Below, one piece after another: positions 1-6,577 of a stretch of DNA of 8,606 nt. The notes beneath the pieces are model-generated. The model was not told where the DNA came from. It saw only the letters and a program-made list of their open reading frames with translations, and ran no database searches. This stretch comes from Chloroflexota bacterium (GTDB lineage: Bacteria; Chloroflexota; Limnocylindria; Limnocylindrales; CSP1-4), in the NCBI GenBank assembly GCA_021812735.1, contig JAKAMV010000384.1, forward strand, positions 1-8,606, read 5' to 3'. Position 1 is the first letter of the stretch. Each line of letters starts with the position of its first letter. Both the position numbers and the translations under genes were made by a program.

Positions 1-281
1 CCGATCGTGGCGCTGCCCACCCGGATCACCGTGTCGGCCGGGTGAAACTCCCGGCTGGAGAGCTTGAAGGGCCGCGTGATGGGCGTCACCGACTCCACGC
101 CGGGCAGCGCCGACAGGCGGTTCATCAGGACCTGCTTGCGCGGCCCGACGTCGCCGACGACGGCGATCACGACGCGGTCGGTCCCCGGGCTCTCGTGCGG
201 GTGCAGCCCCTCGGCGAGGACCTGCGCCTTGACGGCGTTGATCTCATCCTCGCCGGCCCCGACGGCCATCACGACGAACAT
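1..281 (-). CDS. aroF: 3-deoxy-7-phosphoheptulonate (DAHP) synthase, N-terminal part, cut by window edge
   Basis: Partial gene: 93 N-terminal codons are visible and the rest lies beyond base 1. The protein begins MFVVMAVGAGEDEINAV and continues with VVIAVVGDVG, LSALPGVESVTPI and RPFKLSSREFHPADTVI. This is the ferredoxin-like/ACT-like regulatory N-terminal domain of the AroF (Thermotoga/Bacillus-like) DAHP synthases, with the hallmark 'PxKLxSREF..DT' run leading into the TIM barrel. The enzyme condenses phosphoenolpyruvate with erythrose 4-phosphate in the cytoplasm, the first step of the shikimate pathway. The ATG at 279-281 is chosen because a strong Shine-Dalgarno (GGGAGAGGG, 290-298) lies 8 nt upstream; an in-frame ATG at 267-269 is a weaker alternative. 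An attenuator lies directly upstream (361-513), pointing to control by Phe/Tyr supply. The catalytic barrel cannot be inspected here. Confidence 0.9.
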   Translation of the reverse strand, partial: MFVVMAVGAGEDEINAVKAQVLAEGLHPHESPGTDRVVIAVVGDVGPRKQVLMNRLSALPGVESVTPITRPFKLSSREFHPADTVIRVGSATI

Positions 282-360
282 CCGATCGACCCTCTCCCGG
301 CGCCCCACCCGGTCGCCGCTCGTCTCGTCTGCGCCCCTGCGGCGCCGCTCGCAGCGGGAT

Positions 361-392
361 AAACAAAAAGGCAGAGGTCCGAGACCTCTGCC
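361..392 (-). terminator. Intrinsic terminator (attenuator) in the DAHP synthase leader
   Basis: On the minus strand a perfect 10-bp GC-rich stem (383-392 paired with 370-379) closes a 3-nt loop (380-382). It is followed immediately by TTTTTGTTT (369-361). This is a canonical rho-independent terminator, but it lies 80 bases upstream of a gene start rather than after a gene, and just behind a short Phe/Tyr-rich reading frame. That placement identifies it as the terminator arm of an attenuator. Confidence 0.9.
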
Positions 393-428
393 CACCCGGC
401 ACGACCTGCCCCGGGTCTCAGGACCCCC
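376..428 (-). promoter_or_regulatory. Antiterminator pairing of the Phe/Tyr attenuator
   Basis: Bases 414-425 (minus strand GGTCCTGAGACC) are complementary to 376-386 (GGTCTCGGACC) over 11 pairs with one bulged base. G/U and G/C pairs involving 426-428 could extend the helix. The 376-386 segment contains the terminator loop and the inner half of both stem arms, so this helix and the terminator are mutually exclusive. Segment 2 can otherwise fold on itself (GGGTC/GACCC, 422-426 with 413-417). A ribosome stalled on the Phe/Tyr codons at 450-461 would leave 414-425 free. A ribosome at the leader stop codon (435-437) would probably cover much of it and favour termination. Pairings were found by eye; energies were not computed. 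Confidence 0.75.
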
Positions 429-434
429 GAGCCG

Positions 435-473
435 TCATGCCGGGCTCTGGTAAAAGTAGAAGCGGTCGCGCAT
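435..473 (-). CDS. Attenuator leader peptide with Phe-Tyr-Phe-Tyr
   Basis: Twelve-codon reading frame MRDRFYFYQSPA followed by TGA, too short for ordinary ORF finding. Residues 5-8 are alternating Phe and Tyr (TTC TAC TTT TAC), the end products of the pathway that the downstream DAHP synthase starts. No Shine-Dalgarno precedes the ATG. The predicted transcription start falls 0-4 bases from it, so the mRNA is probably leaderless. The frame ends just before the mutually exclusive antiterminator and terminator, the arrangement expected of a ribosome-mediated attenuator. Its job is to be translated as a sensor of charged tRNA-Phe/tRNA-Tyr, not to make a functional protein. Confidence 0.85.
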   Translation of the reverse strand: MRDRFYFYQSPA

Positions 474-483
474 CGTGGCGCGA

Positions 484-513
484 ACAGTACGCGACCCGGC
501 GCGAGCGTGTCAA
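484..513 (-). promoter_or_regulatory. Promoter of the DAHP synthase leader transcript
   Basis: On the minus strand a perfect -35 box TTGACA (508-513) is separated by 18 bases from the -10-like TACTGT (484-489), which keeps the key T1, A2 and T6 of TATAAT. Transcription should start at about 473-477, next to or on the leader-peptide ATG at 473. Confidence 0.7.
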
Positions 514-619
514 CGACGCGGCGTGCTGGCGCTGGGCGCGGACCGGCGCGAGTTCGGCGACCCGTGAACGGCGGCACACACGACAGCGACGCACGCGACA
601 GCAGCACGAGGGGGTGGGC

Positions 620-1657
620 ATGGAGCCATGGTCCCGGCCGCGGGCCGGCCGTCTGGACGAGGCCATCGTGGAGAGCCGCGCCTTGCGCGGAAACCGCCTC
701 GGCGATCCGGCCGACAGGCCGGTCTGGGTCTATCTGCCACCGGCGTACGACGCCGGGCCGGCACGCCGCTTCCCGACGATCTACCTGCTGCAGGGCATGA
801 CGGGGCAGATCGACATGTGGCACAACCGGCAGGCCTTCCGGCCCACCGTGCCGGAGTTGGTGGACGCCCTGTTCTCGGGCGCCGACGGAACCGCCGTGGC
901 ACCACCCGCCATCGTGGTCTTCGTGGATTGCTGGACGTCGTACGGCGGGAGCCAGTTCCTCGATTCGCCGGCCACCGGCCGGTACCACACGTACCTGTGC
1001 GAGGAGGTCGTCCCGTGGGTGGACGCGCACTACCGCACGCTGGCCGAGCGCGACCACCGTGGCGTGACCGGCAAGTCGAGCGGCGGGTACGGTGCGATGG
1101 TCACGCCGATGCTGCGCCCCGACCTCTTCGGCGGCCTGGCTTCCCACGCCGGCGACGCGCTGTTCGAGACCTGTTACCTCCAGGAGTTCGGGCCGGCGGC
1201 GCGCGCACTGCGCGACCACTACGACGGCTCGTTCGCGCGGTTCTGGCAGGACTTCCGGACGCGCCCAGCCATGTCGCGGCCGTCCGACGGCGTGCTGGTG
1301 AATCAGTGGGCGATGGCCGCCTGCTACTCGGCCAATGACGACGGCACCATCCACGTGCCCTTCGACCCGGCCACCGGCCGGCTGGAGCCGGAAACCTGGG
1401 GTCGCTGGCTGCGCTGGGACCCGGTGCGGATGGTGCCGCGACACGCAGACGCGGTGCGCGCGCTGCGCGCGATCTACATCGACGCCGGCACCCACGACGA
1501 GTACTTCCTGGACCTCGGCGCGGAGGCGTACCGCCGCGCGCTCACCGCGGCCGGTGCCGTCGCGCCGTTCTTCGAACTGTTCGACGCGGGACACGGCTCC
1601 ATCGAGTACCGCTATCCGGGCGCGATCCGGTACCTCGCCGAGCGACTGCAGCCATGA
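620..1657 (+). CDS. Alpha/beta hydrolase, esterase-D / enterochelin-esterase-like family
   Basis: 345-residue predicted carboxylesterase. The nucleophile elbow is GKSSGG (Ser153), after a typical 'YLLQGMTGQ' oxyanion strand (residues 55-63), with a probable acid Asp293 in AGTHDEYF and a catalytic His325 in DAGHGS. Order and spacing fit the PF00756 'putative esterase' fold (esterase D, Fes and antigen-85 relatives). No signal peptide is visible, so it is probably cytoplasmic. Start ATG 620 is chosen because GAGGGGG (608-614) lies 5 bases upstream. An in-frame ATG at 437 would extend the protein with a low-quality Arg-rich stretch overlapping the divergent leader. The stop overlaps the next start (ATGA at 1654-1657), so the two hydrolases are probably translationally coupled. 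The substrate cannot be told from sequence. Confidence 0.85.
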   Translation: MEPWSRPRAGRLDEAIVESRALRGNRLGDPADRPVWVYLPPAYDAGPARRFPTIYLLQGMTGQIDMWHNRQAFRPTVPELVDALFSGADGTAVAPPAIVVFVDCWTSYGGSQFLDSPATGRYHTYLCEEVVPWVDAHYRTLAERDHRGVTGKSSGGYGAMVTPMLRPDLFGGLASHAGDALFETCYLQEFGPAARALRDHYDGSFARFWQDFRTRPAMSRPSDGVLVNQWAMAACYSANDDGTIHVPFDPATGRLEPETWGRWLRWDPVRMVPRHADAVRALRAIYIDAGTHDEYFLDLGAEAYRRALTAAGAVAPFFELFDAGHGSIEYRYPGAIRYLAERLQP

Positions 1658-2427
1658 CGTCCCGGTACGTCGACGTCCCAGTGGGGGGCGCGACGCGTCG
1701 CGTGCTGGTCGTGGATCCACCCGGACGCCCGTCCGGCATCGTCGTGTGCCTGCACGGCAGCCGATCCGACCCCGCCGGGCAGGTCCGCCTGAGCGGCATG
1801 GACCGCCTCGCGGAGGTGGGGCGGGCCGTGGTCGCGTTCCCGCAGGGGAGCGTGCCACTCGGCCGCGGCTGGGGCTGGGACCCGGACGTGGACCTGCCGT
1901 TCCTCTCCGCGCTCGTCGACCGGCTGCGCGAGGAACATCCGATGGCCGGACGCGCCTGCGTCGCGGGCATGTCGGGCGGAGCGCGCATGGCGTCGCGGCT
2001 CGCCGGCGCTCGGAGCGACGAGATCGGGACCCTCGGCGCCGTCGCCGGCCTCCGACGCCCGGACCGGGCTCCTGGCCGCGCGGTTGCAGTGATCGCGTTC
2101 CACGGCACGGCGGACCGGGTCAACCCGTATGGCGGCGGCGGCCGGGACGAGTGGCGCGAGAGCGTGCCTGACGCCGCTCGGGCCTGGGCGATCGCCAACG
2201 GCATCTCCACGTCGGCACGCGAATCGGCCGTCGGGCGGTCTCTCTCGTCGACCGCCTACGGTGGCGACGGCGGGCCCGGTGAGGTGGTGCTCTGGACGGT
2301 CCGCGGCGGTGGTCACACGTGGCCCGGCAGTCGCATGGGCCTGATCGCGAGGCTCGTGCTCGGCGCGACCACGCGCGAGATCGACGCGACCGCGGAGGTC
2401 TGGCGATTTCACGAGCGCCACGCCTGA
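1654..2427 (+). CDS. Alpha/beta hydrolase, PHB depolymerase / LpqC-type esterase family
   Basis: 257-residue predicted esterase of the polyhydroxybutyrate-depolymerase/feruloyl-esterase (LpqC, CE1-like) family. The oxyanion motif is VCLHG (residues 31-35). The nucleophile is Ser107 in GMSGGARM, the probable acid is Asp154 in FHGTADRVNPY, and His221 is in GGGHTWPG, a hallmark ending of this family. Known members cleave short polyester or hydroxycinnamoyl esters and are commonly secreted. This one shows no signal peptide or lipobox, suggesting an intracellular substrate such as oligomers or an acylated metabolite. The start overlaps the preceding stop by 4 nt (ATGA). Two dissimilar hydrolases in one transcriptional unit imply a shared ester-degrading task, but the substrate is unknown. 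Confidence 0.85.
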   Translation: MTSRYVDVPVGGATRRVLVVDPPGRPSGIVVCLHGSRSDPAGQVRLSGMDRLAEVGRAVVAFPQGSVPLGRGWGWDPDVDLPFLSALVDRLREEHPMAGRACVAGMSGGARMASRLAGARSDEIGTLGAVAGLRRPDRAPGRAVAVIAFHGTADRVNPYGGGGRDEWRESVPDAARAWAIANGISTSARESAVGRSLSSTAYGGDGGPGEVVLWTVRGGGHTWPGSRMGLIARLVLGATTREIDATAEVWRFHERHA

Positions 2428-2642
2428 GGAATCGGCGCGCGGCGATGCGCTCCTCGGGCTGGAGCCCCGCTCGCGTGCCAAGCAGCGCGAACACCGGGGC
2501 GAGGTGCAGGTTCGCCCATGCTCACGCGGAGCGGGGCCGTCGGGCGGGCGCCGAACGCGGTGCCATGCGTCGCGCAGACTTTGCCGGTACGCTCCCACCG
2601 CGACCTCACTCTCGCACCCTGACCTCAGTGGAGAGCGGCCCG
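2428..2642 (+). other. Intergenic region before the cyclase gene
   Basis: 215 bases between the second hydrolase and the cyclase. No RNA gene, repeat or convincing promoter hexamers are seen. A weak GC-rich inverted repeat (GAGCGC 2413-2418 with GCGCTC 2447-2452) straddles the hydrolase stop and has no T-tract. The reading frame of the cyclase is open through this region, but the translation is Arg/Ala-rich low-complexity and lacks family features. Confidence 0.5.
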
Positions 2643-5600
2643 GTGATCTGCACGAACTGTGGAAGCCCGAACGAACCCGGTCGGAAATTCTGCGGCGAGT
2701 GCGGCGCGCCGCTCGCCCGGGTCTGTCCCGCCTGCGGGACCTCGAACCCGGCCACGGTCAAGTTCTGCGGCGAGTGCGGCGCGCCCCTGGCCCCGGGCGC
2801 ATCGCCCCCGGCGCGTCCGGGCGTTCCGGCCGCACCCGGCTCGGCTTTCGTGGCGGCCGTCGCGCCCGCGGCCGAGCGCCGGGTCGTCTCGGTGCTCTTC
2901 GCCGACCTCGTCGGGTTCACCGCCCTCTCGGCCGATCGCGATCCCGAGGAGACCCGGGCGATCCTGACCTGCTACTTCGACCTCGCCCGCGACGTCATCG
3001 CGCGATACGGCGGGACGGTGGAGAAGTTCATCGGTGACGCGGTGATGGCCGTCTGGGGCGCCCCGACCGCCCACGAGGACGACGCGGAGCGCGCCGTCCG
3101 GGCCGGCCTCGAGCTCGTCGACGCCGTGCGCACGCTGGGCCCGTCGCTCACCGCCCGGGCCGGCGTGCTCACCGGTGAGGCCGCGGTCAGCCTGGGCGCG
3201 ACGAACCAAGGGATGGTCGCCGGCGATCTCGTCAACACGGCTTCCCGCCTCCAGGGCGTCGCGGCGCCCGGTGCAGTCCTCGTCGGGGAGGCGACCCAGC
3301 GGGCGGCTTCGAAGGCGATCGCCTTCGAAGAGGTGGGCGAGCAGGCGCTCAGGGGCAAGGTCGCGCCCGTCCCGGCCTGGCGCGCCCTGCGGGTCGCGGC
3401 CCGGGTCGGCGGCAGGAACCGCTCGGACACGCTCGAGGCCCCGTTCGTCGGGCGCGAGGACGAGTTCCGGCAGCTCAAGGACCTCTTCCACGCGACGGCC
3501 CGCGAGAAGCGAACCCGCCTCGTCTCGGTCATCGGCCCGGCCGGCTTCGGCAAGACCCGTCTCGCCTGGGAGCTGCACAAGTACCTCGACGGCCTCGTCG
3601 AGAGGGTCAGGTCACACGATGGGCGCTCGCCGGCGTACGGCGACGGGATCACGTTCTGGGCACTCGGCGAGATGGTCCGGGGCCGGGCGGGATTGAGCGA
3701 GACCGACGACGAGCCGACGACCCGGGCGAAGATCGCCGAGACGGTCCGGGAGCACGTCCCCGACGAGGCCGAGCGGCGCTGGATCGAGGCTGCCCTGCTC
3801 GCTCTGCTCGGGATCGAGTCAGGCGTCGGGAGCGACCAGCTCTTCGGTGCGTGGCGGACGTTCTTCGAGCGCCTCGCAGCGACCACGCCAGTCGTGATGG
3901 TGTTCGAGGATTTCCACAACGCCGACTCGGGCACGATCGACTTCGTCGACCACCTGATGGAGTGGTCGAGGAATCTCCCGATCTTCATCGTCACGCTCGC
4001 CCGGCCGGAGCTCCTCGACCGCCGCGAGACGTGGGGAGCGGGCAAGCGCAACTTCACCAGCATCTATCTCGACCCGCTCTCCGAGTCCGCGATGCGCGAG
4101 CTTCTCACCGGGCTCGTCCCGGGCCTGCCCGAGTCTGCCGTCAGGGCGATCGTCGCCCGCGCCGACGGCATCCCGCTCTATGCCGTCGAAACCGTCCGGA
4201 TGCTCCTCGCCGAGGGCCGCCTCGAGCTCCGCGACGGCGTCCACGTCCCGACCGGAGACCTGACAACGCTCGCGGTCCCGGAGACCCTGACTGCGCTCAT
4301 CGCGTCGCGCCTCGACGGGCTCGGCCCGGCGGATCGCGCGCTCGTCTCCGACGCCGCCGTCATCGGGCAGAGCTTCACCCCCGCCGCGCTGGCCGCCGTG
4401 TCGGGGATCGCCGAGCCGACGCTCCAGCCGCGGCTGGCCGGGCTCGTCCGGCGGGAGCTGCTCACGCTCGAGGCCGATCCCCGCAACCCGGAGCGGGGAC
4501 AGTACGCATTCGTTCAGGCCCTGATCCGCGAGGTCGCCTACAACACGCTCGCCCGCGCCGACCGCAAGACCCGCCATCTCGCCGCCGCGCGGTACTTCGA
4601 GAGCCTCGGCATGGACGAGCTCGCGGGGGCGCTCGCCGGCCACTACCTCGCCGCCCGCGAGAACGCGCCCGAGGGACCCGAGCGCGATGCCCTCGCCGCG
4701 CAGGCGCGGGTCGCCCTGCGCAGGGCCGCCGAGCGGGCCGCGAGCCTCGGTGCGCATGGGCAGGCGGCGGGGTTCTTCGAGCAGGCCCTGTCGGCCACGA
4801 CGGACGCGGCCGACAGGGCCGAGTTCCTCGAGCGCGCGGGCGCGGAGGCCTCGGCCGCGGGGCGCCACGAGGCGGCCGAGCGGCATCTCCACGCCGCGCT
4901 CGCGCTCCGGCGCGAGCTCGGCGACGCACCGTCGATCGCCGCGGCGACGGCGGCCCTGGGAAACGCGCTGAACCTCGGATATCGGAATGCCGAAGCCATC
5001 GCGCTCCTCGAGCCCGCAGTCGCCGAGTTCGCCGACCTCGCTGACCACACGGCGGCCATCGCGCTCGGCGGCCAGCTTGCCCGTGCGCACTTCCTCAACT
5101 CGAACCACGAGCGGGCGATCGAGATGGCGGACCACGTCCTCGCCGCCGCCGAGCGTGCCGATCTCCGGGCGCTCGTCGCGGACCTGCTCGTGACGAAGGG
5201 GACCGCCCTCGCCGGGATCGGCCGCAGGATCGAGGGGCTGGCGCTGCTCGCGGGCGGCCAGGCGGTCGCCGACGGGTTGGGGCTCGGCCTCGTGTCGGTG
5301 CGCGCCGCGGGGAACCGGTCCGACATCGAGGCGCGCGTCGATCCGCGGGCAGCCCTCGAGACGGCGCGCGAGTGCATGGCCACGGCGCGGCGGCTCGGTG
5401 CGAGATCCTTTGCGATGACCGGGCTGTCGAACGCGGCCGAGGCTGCCAGCCGGATCGGGGACTGGGCGTGGGCCGCGGCCGAGCTCGATGCCGCGCTGGC
5501 GGACGAGGTCGAGGTGGCGGACCGGAGTTCGCTGCTCTCGAACGCGATCGTGCTCGCCGTCCTCCGCGGAGAGCCGGCCGGAGAGCGACTCGCCGAACTG

Positions 5601-6200
5601 ACTCGCCTGGTCGGCGACGCTGCGGATCCACAGATGGCCTCGACTGTCCCCTACGCCGAGGGCTTCGTCGCGTTCTCGGCTCATCGGCTCATCGAGGCGC
5701 GGACGGCATGGCAGCGGGAAGCGGCGCTGCTGCCCCAGCACCTGCCCACCGCGGTGGCGCGGGGCGCACGAGCCGCCCTCTGGGCGGGAGACGGGGCCGC
5801 GGCGCGGGCCGATCTCGCGACGCTCGAGGCCTCGCCGTTCCACGGTCCCGCGATCGACGCCGACCGGACGACGCTGCGAGCCGGCCTCCTCGCCCTCGAA
5901 GGCCGGCGGGCGGAGGCGCTCGCGCTCTATCGCGACGCGCTTCGGGCGTGGCGCGCCCTCGGCCTGCTGTGGGACGAGGCGCTGGCCGGGATCGACATGG
6001 CGACGCTCCTCGACCCCGCCGACCCGGAGGTCCGGACTGCCCTGGACCGCTCGCGCGAGATCCTCGTGGAGCTCGGAGCGACGCCGTTCCTCGACCGCCT
6101 GGCTGCGCTGGTCGCGCCCGAGCAGGCGGCCGGTACGTCGCCGACCACTCAACCGCAGGTCGACGCACTCCGCAGCACCGAAGAGGCAGCGACCAGCTAG
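2643..6200 (+). CDS. Zinc-ribbon / class III nucleotide cyclase / AAA-STAND ATPase / TPR signalling protein
   Basis: 1185 residues. Two zinc ribbons: Cys3/6/17/20 and Cys28/31/42/45. A flexible Pro/Ala linker (about 50-78) leads to a class III adenylate/guanylate cyclase domain (about 80-250): metal-binding Asp88 in FADLVGFT and Asp132 in KFIGDAVMA, the purine-contacting Lys128, and transition-state residues Asn198 and Arg202 in VNTASR. The ATPase module (about 265-640) opens with PFVGRE, has Walker A GPAGFGKT (298-305) and Walker B-like VVMVFEDFHNAD (417-428), then a winged-helix-like part. Residues from about 640 to 1140 are Ala/Leu-rich helical pairs resembling TPRs. No membrane segment. 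The architecture implies a cytoplasmic cyclase controlled by ATP binding and by protein partners. The GTG at 2643 is preferred (GGAGAG 2630-2635, 7-nt spacing; the protein then begins directly with the zinc ribbon); GTG 2628 is an alternative. The signal sensed is unknown. Confidence 0.88.
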   Translation: MICTNCGSPNEPGRKFCGECGAPLARVCPACGTSNPATVKFCGECGAPLAPGASPPARPGVPAAPGSAFVAAVAPAAERRVVSVLFADLVGFTALSADRDPEETRAILTCYFDLARDVIARYGGTVEKFIGDAVMAVWGAPTAHEDDAERAVRAGLELVDAVRTLGPSLTARAGVLTGEAAVSLGATNQGMVAGDLVNTASRLQGVAAPGAVLVGEATQRAASKAIAFEEVGEQALRGKVAPVPAWRALRVAARVGGRNRSDTLEAPFVGREDEFRQLKDLFHATAREKRTRLVSVIGPAGFGKTRLAWELHKYLDGLVERVRSHDGRSPAYGDGITFWALGEMVRGRAGLSETDDEPTTRAKIAETVREHVPDEAERRWIEAALLALLGIESGVGSDQLFGAWRTFFERLAATTPVVMVFEDFHNADSGTIDFVDHLMEWSRNLPIFIVTLARPELLDRRETWGAGKRNFTSIYLDPLSESAMRELLTGLVPGLPESAVRAIVARADGIPLYAVETVRMLLAEGRLELRDGVHVPTGDLTTLAVPETLTALIASRLDGLGPADRALVSDAAVIGQSFTPAALAAVSGIAEPTLQPRLAGLVRRELLTLEADPRNPERGQYAFVQALIREVAYNTLARADRKTRHLAAARYFESLGMDELAGALAGHYLAARENAPEGPERDALAAQARVALRRAAERAASLGAHGQAAGFFEQALSATTDAADRAEFLERAGAEASAAGRHEAAERHLHAALALRRELGDAPSIAAATAALGNALNLGYRNAEAIALLEPAVAEFADLADHTAAIALGGQLARAHFLNSNHERAIEMADHVLAAAERADLRALVADLLVTKGTALAGIGRRIEGLALLAGGQAVADGLGLGLVSVRAAGNRSDIEARVDPRAALETARECMATARRLGARSFAMTGLSNAAEAASRIGDWAWAAAELDAALADEVEVADRSSLLSNAIVLAVLRGEPAGERLAELTRLVGDAADPQMASTVPYAEGFVAFSAHRLIEARTAWQREAALLPQHLPTAVARGARAALWAGDGAAARADLATLEASPFHGPAIDADRTTLRAGLLALEGRRAEALALYRDALRAWRALGLLWDEALAGIDMATLLDPADPEVRTALDRSREILVELGATPFLDRLAALVAPEQAAGTSPTTQPQVDALRSTEEAATS
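2688..2785 (+). repeat. Direct repeat of a 23-base unit encoding the duplicated zinc-ribbon knuckle
   Basis: A 23-base sequence at 2688-2710 recurs exactly at 2763-2785, 75 bases later and in the same frame. It encodes FCGECGA in both copies. The two ribbons are therefore likely an internal tandem duplication rather than two independently acquired modules. Confidence 0.85.
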
Positions 6201-6332
6201 GGCGCCGGTTGCGGGGTCGGTCGAGTGCCTCGATCCGCGGCCAGGCAAGCCGTCAGGGCCGCCGGGCGTGGGCATCGGTGTCATCGAGCCGTTCGCTCGA
6301 CGCCCGACTCGGCGGGTCACCCTGAGATCAAC
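6201..6332. other. Convergent intergenic region between the cyclase and the tRNA genes
   Basis: 132 bases where plus-strand cyclase transcription and minus-strand tRNA transcription meet. A 6-bp inverted repeat (TCGAGC at 6284-6289, GCTCGA at 6295-6300, 5-base loop) could act as a bidirectional stop, but no T-tract follows on either strand. Nothing protein-coding is recognisable. Confidence 0.4.
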
Positions 6333-6408
6333 TGGCGCGCCCGGCGGGACTCGAACCCACGACCTTCAGGTCCGCAACCTGACGCTCTATCCACTGAGCT
6401 ACGGGCGC
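6333..6408 (-). tRNA. tRNA-Arg, anticodon GCG
   Basis: Full cloverleaf on the minus strand: 7-bp acceptor GCGCCCG/CGGGCGC, 4-bp D stem GCTC/GAGC, anticodon stem TCAGG/CCTGA around the loop TTGCGGA, 5-base variable loop and T arm with TTCGAGT. The discriminator is G and CCA is encoded (6333-6335). D-loop position 20 is A, an arginine identity element. Anticodon bases are at 6373-6375 and read GCG, which decodes CGC and, by wobble, CGU. Most bacteria encode ACG here and convert A34 to inosine with TadA, so this is unusual. It lies 10 bases after tRNA-Ser and is probably co-transcribed with it. Confidence 0.92.
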
Positions 6409-6417
6409 ACGCAGGAG

Positions 6418-6510
<93 letters not shown>

Positions 6511-6521
6511 GCGCGGCCCGG

Positions 6522-6530
6522 ATGATAGCA
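6522..6530 (-). promoter_or_regulatory. Extended -10 promoter element for the tRNA-Ser/tRNA-Arg pair
   Basis: TGC-TATCAT on the minus strand is an extended -10 element. It predicts a start near 6515, five bases before the mature tRNA-Ser end. No clear -35 box is visible at the expected distance, as is common for extended -10 promoters. Read-through from phosphofructokinase 67 bases upstream is the alternative. Confidence 0.5.
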
Positions 6531-6534
6531 CCCG

Positions 6535-6566
6535 GACGGGACCGGGCCGCACGAACCCGGGCCGTC
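6535..6566 (-). terminator. GC-rich inverted repeat after phosphofructokinase, possible terminator
   Basis: Just past the phosphofructokinase stop, GACGG/CCGTC and CCGGG/CCCGG form a 5+5-bp imperfect hairpin with a small internal loop and a 9-base loop. No T-tract follows, so intrinsic termination is uncertain. It sits between the stop codon and the tRNA promoter, where a terminator would be expected. Confidence 0.35.
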
Positions 6567-6577
6567 CCGGCAGCCCG

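Noticed and set aside
437..619. N-terminal extension of the first esterase from an ATG at 437
   Set aside because: The translation is Arg-rich low-complexity, runs antisense through the leader peptide and promoter, and has no ribosome binding site. ATG 620 has a good one and family-like sequence follows.
269..1858. 529-codon minus-strand frame opposite the esterase
   Set aside because: Shadow of the plus-strand hydrolases. It is also in a different frame from DAHP synthase and is Arg/Pro-rich without motifs.
2409..2609. 66-codon minus-strand frame in the gap before the cyclase
   Set aside because: No family features, no clear ribosome binding site, and composition typical of random high-GC frames.
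2581..2609. TTGCCG as a -35 box for the cyclase gene
   Set aside because: The hexamer at the expected -10 distance (CCTCAC) does not resemble TATAAT.
6284..6300. Small inverted repeat in the convergent region as an intrinsic terminator
   Set aside because: Only 6 bp and no T-tract on either strand, so it is mentioned only as a possibility in the intergenic entry.
3819..6320. 833-codon open frame on the minus strand opposite the cyclase
   Set aside because: High GC and strong codon-position bias of the plus-strand gene create open antisense frames. The translation shows no domain, while the plus strand has clear motifs.
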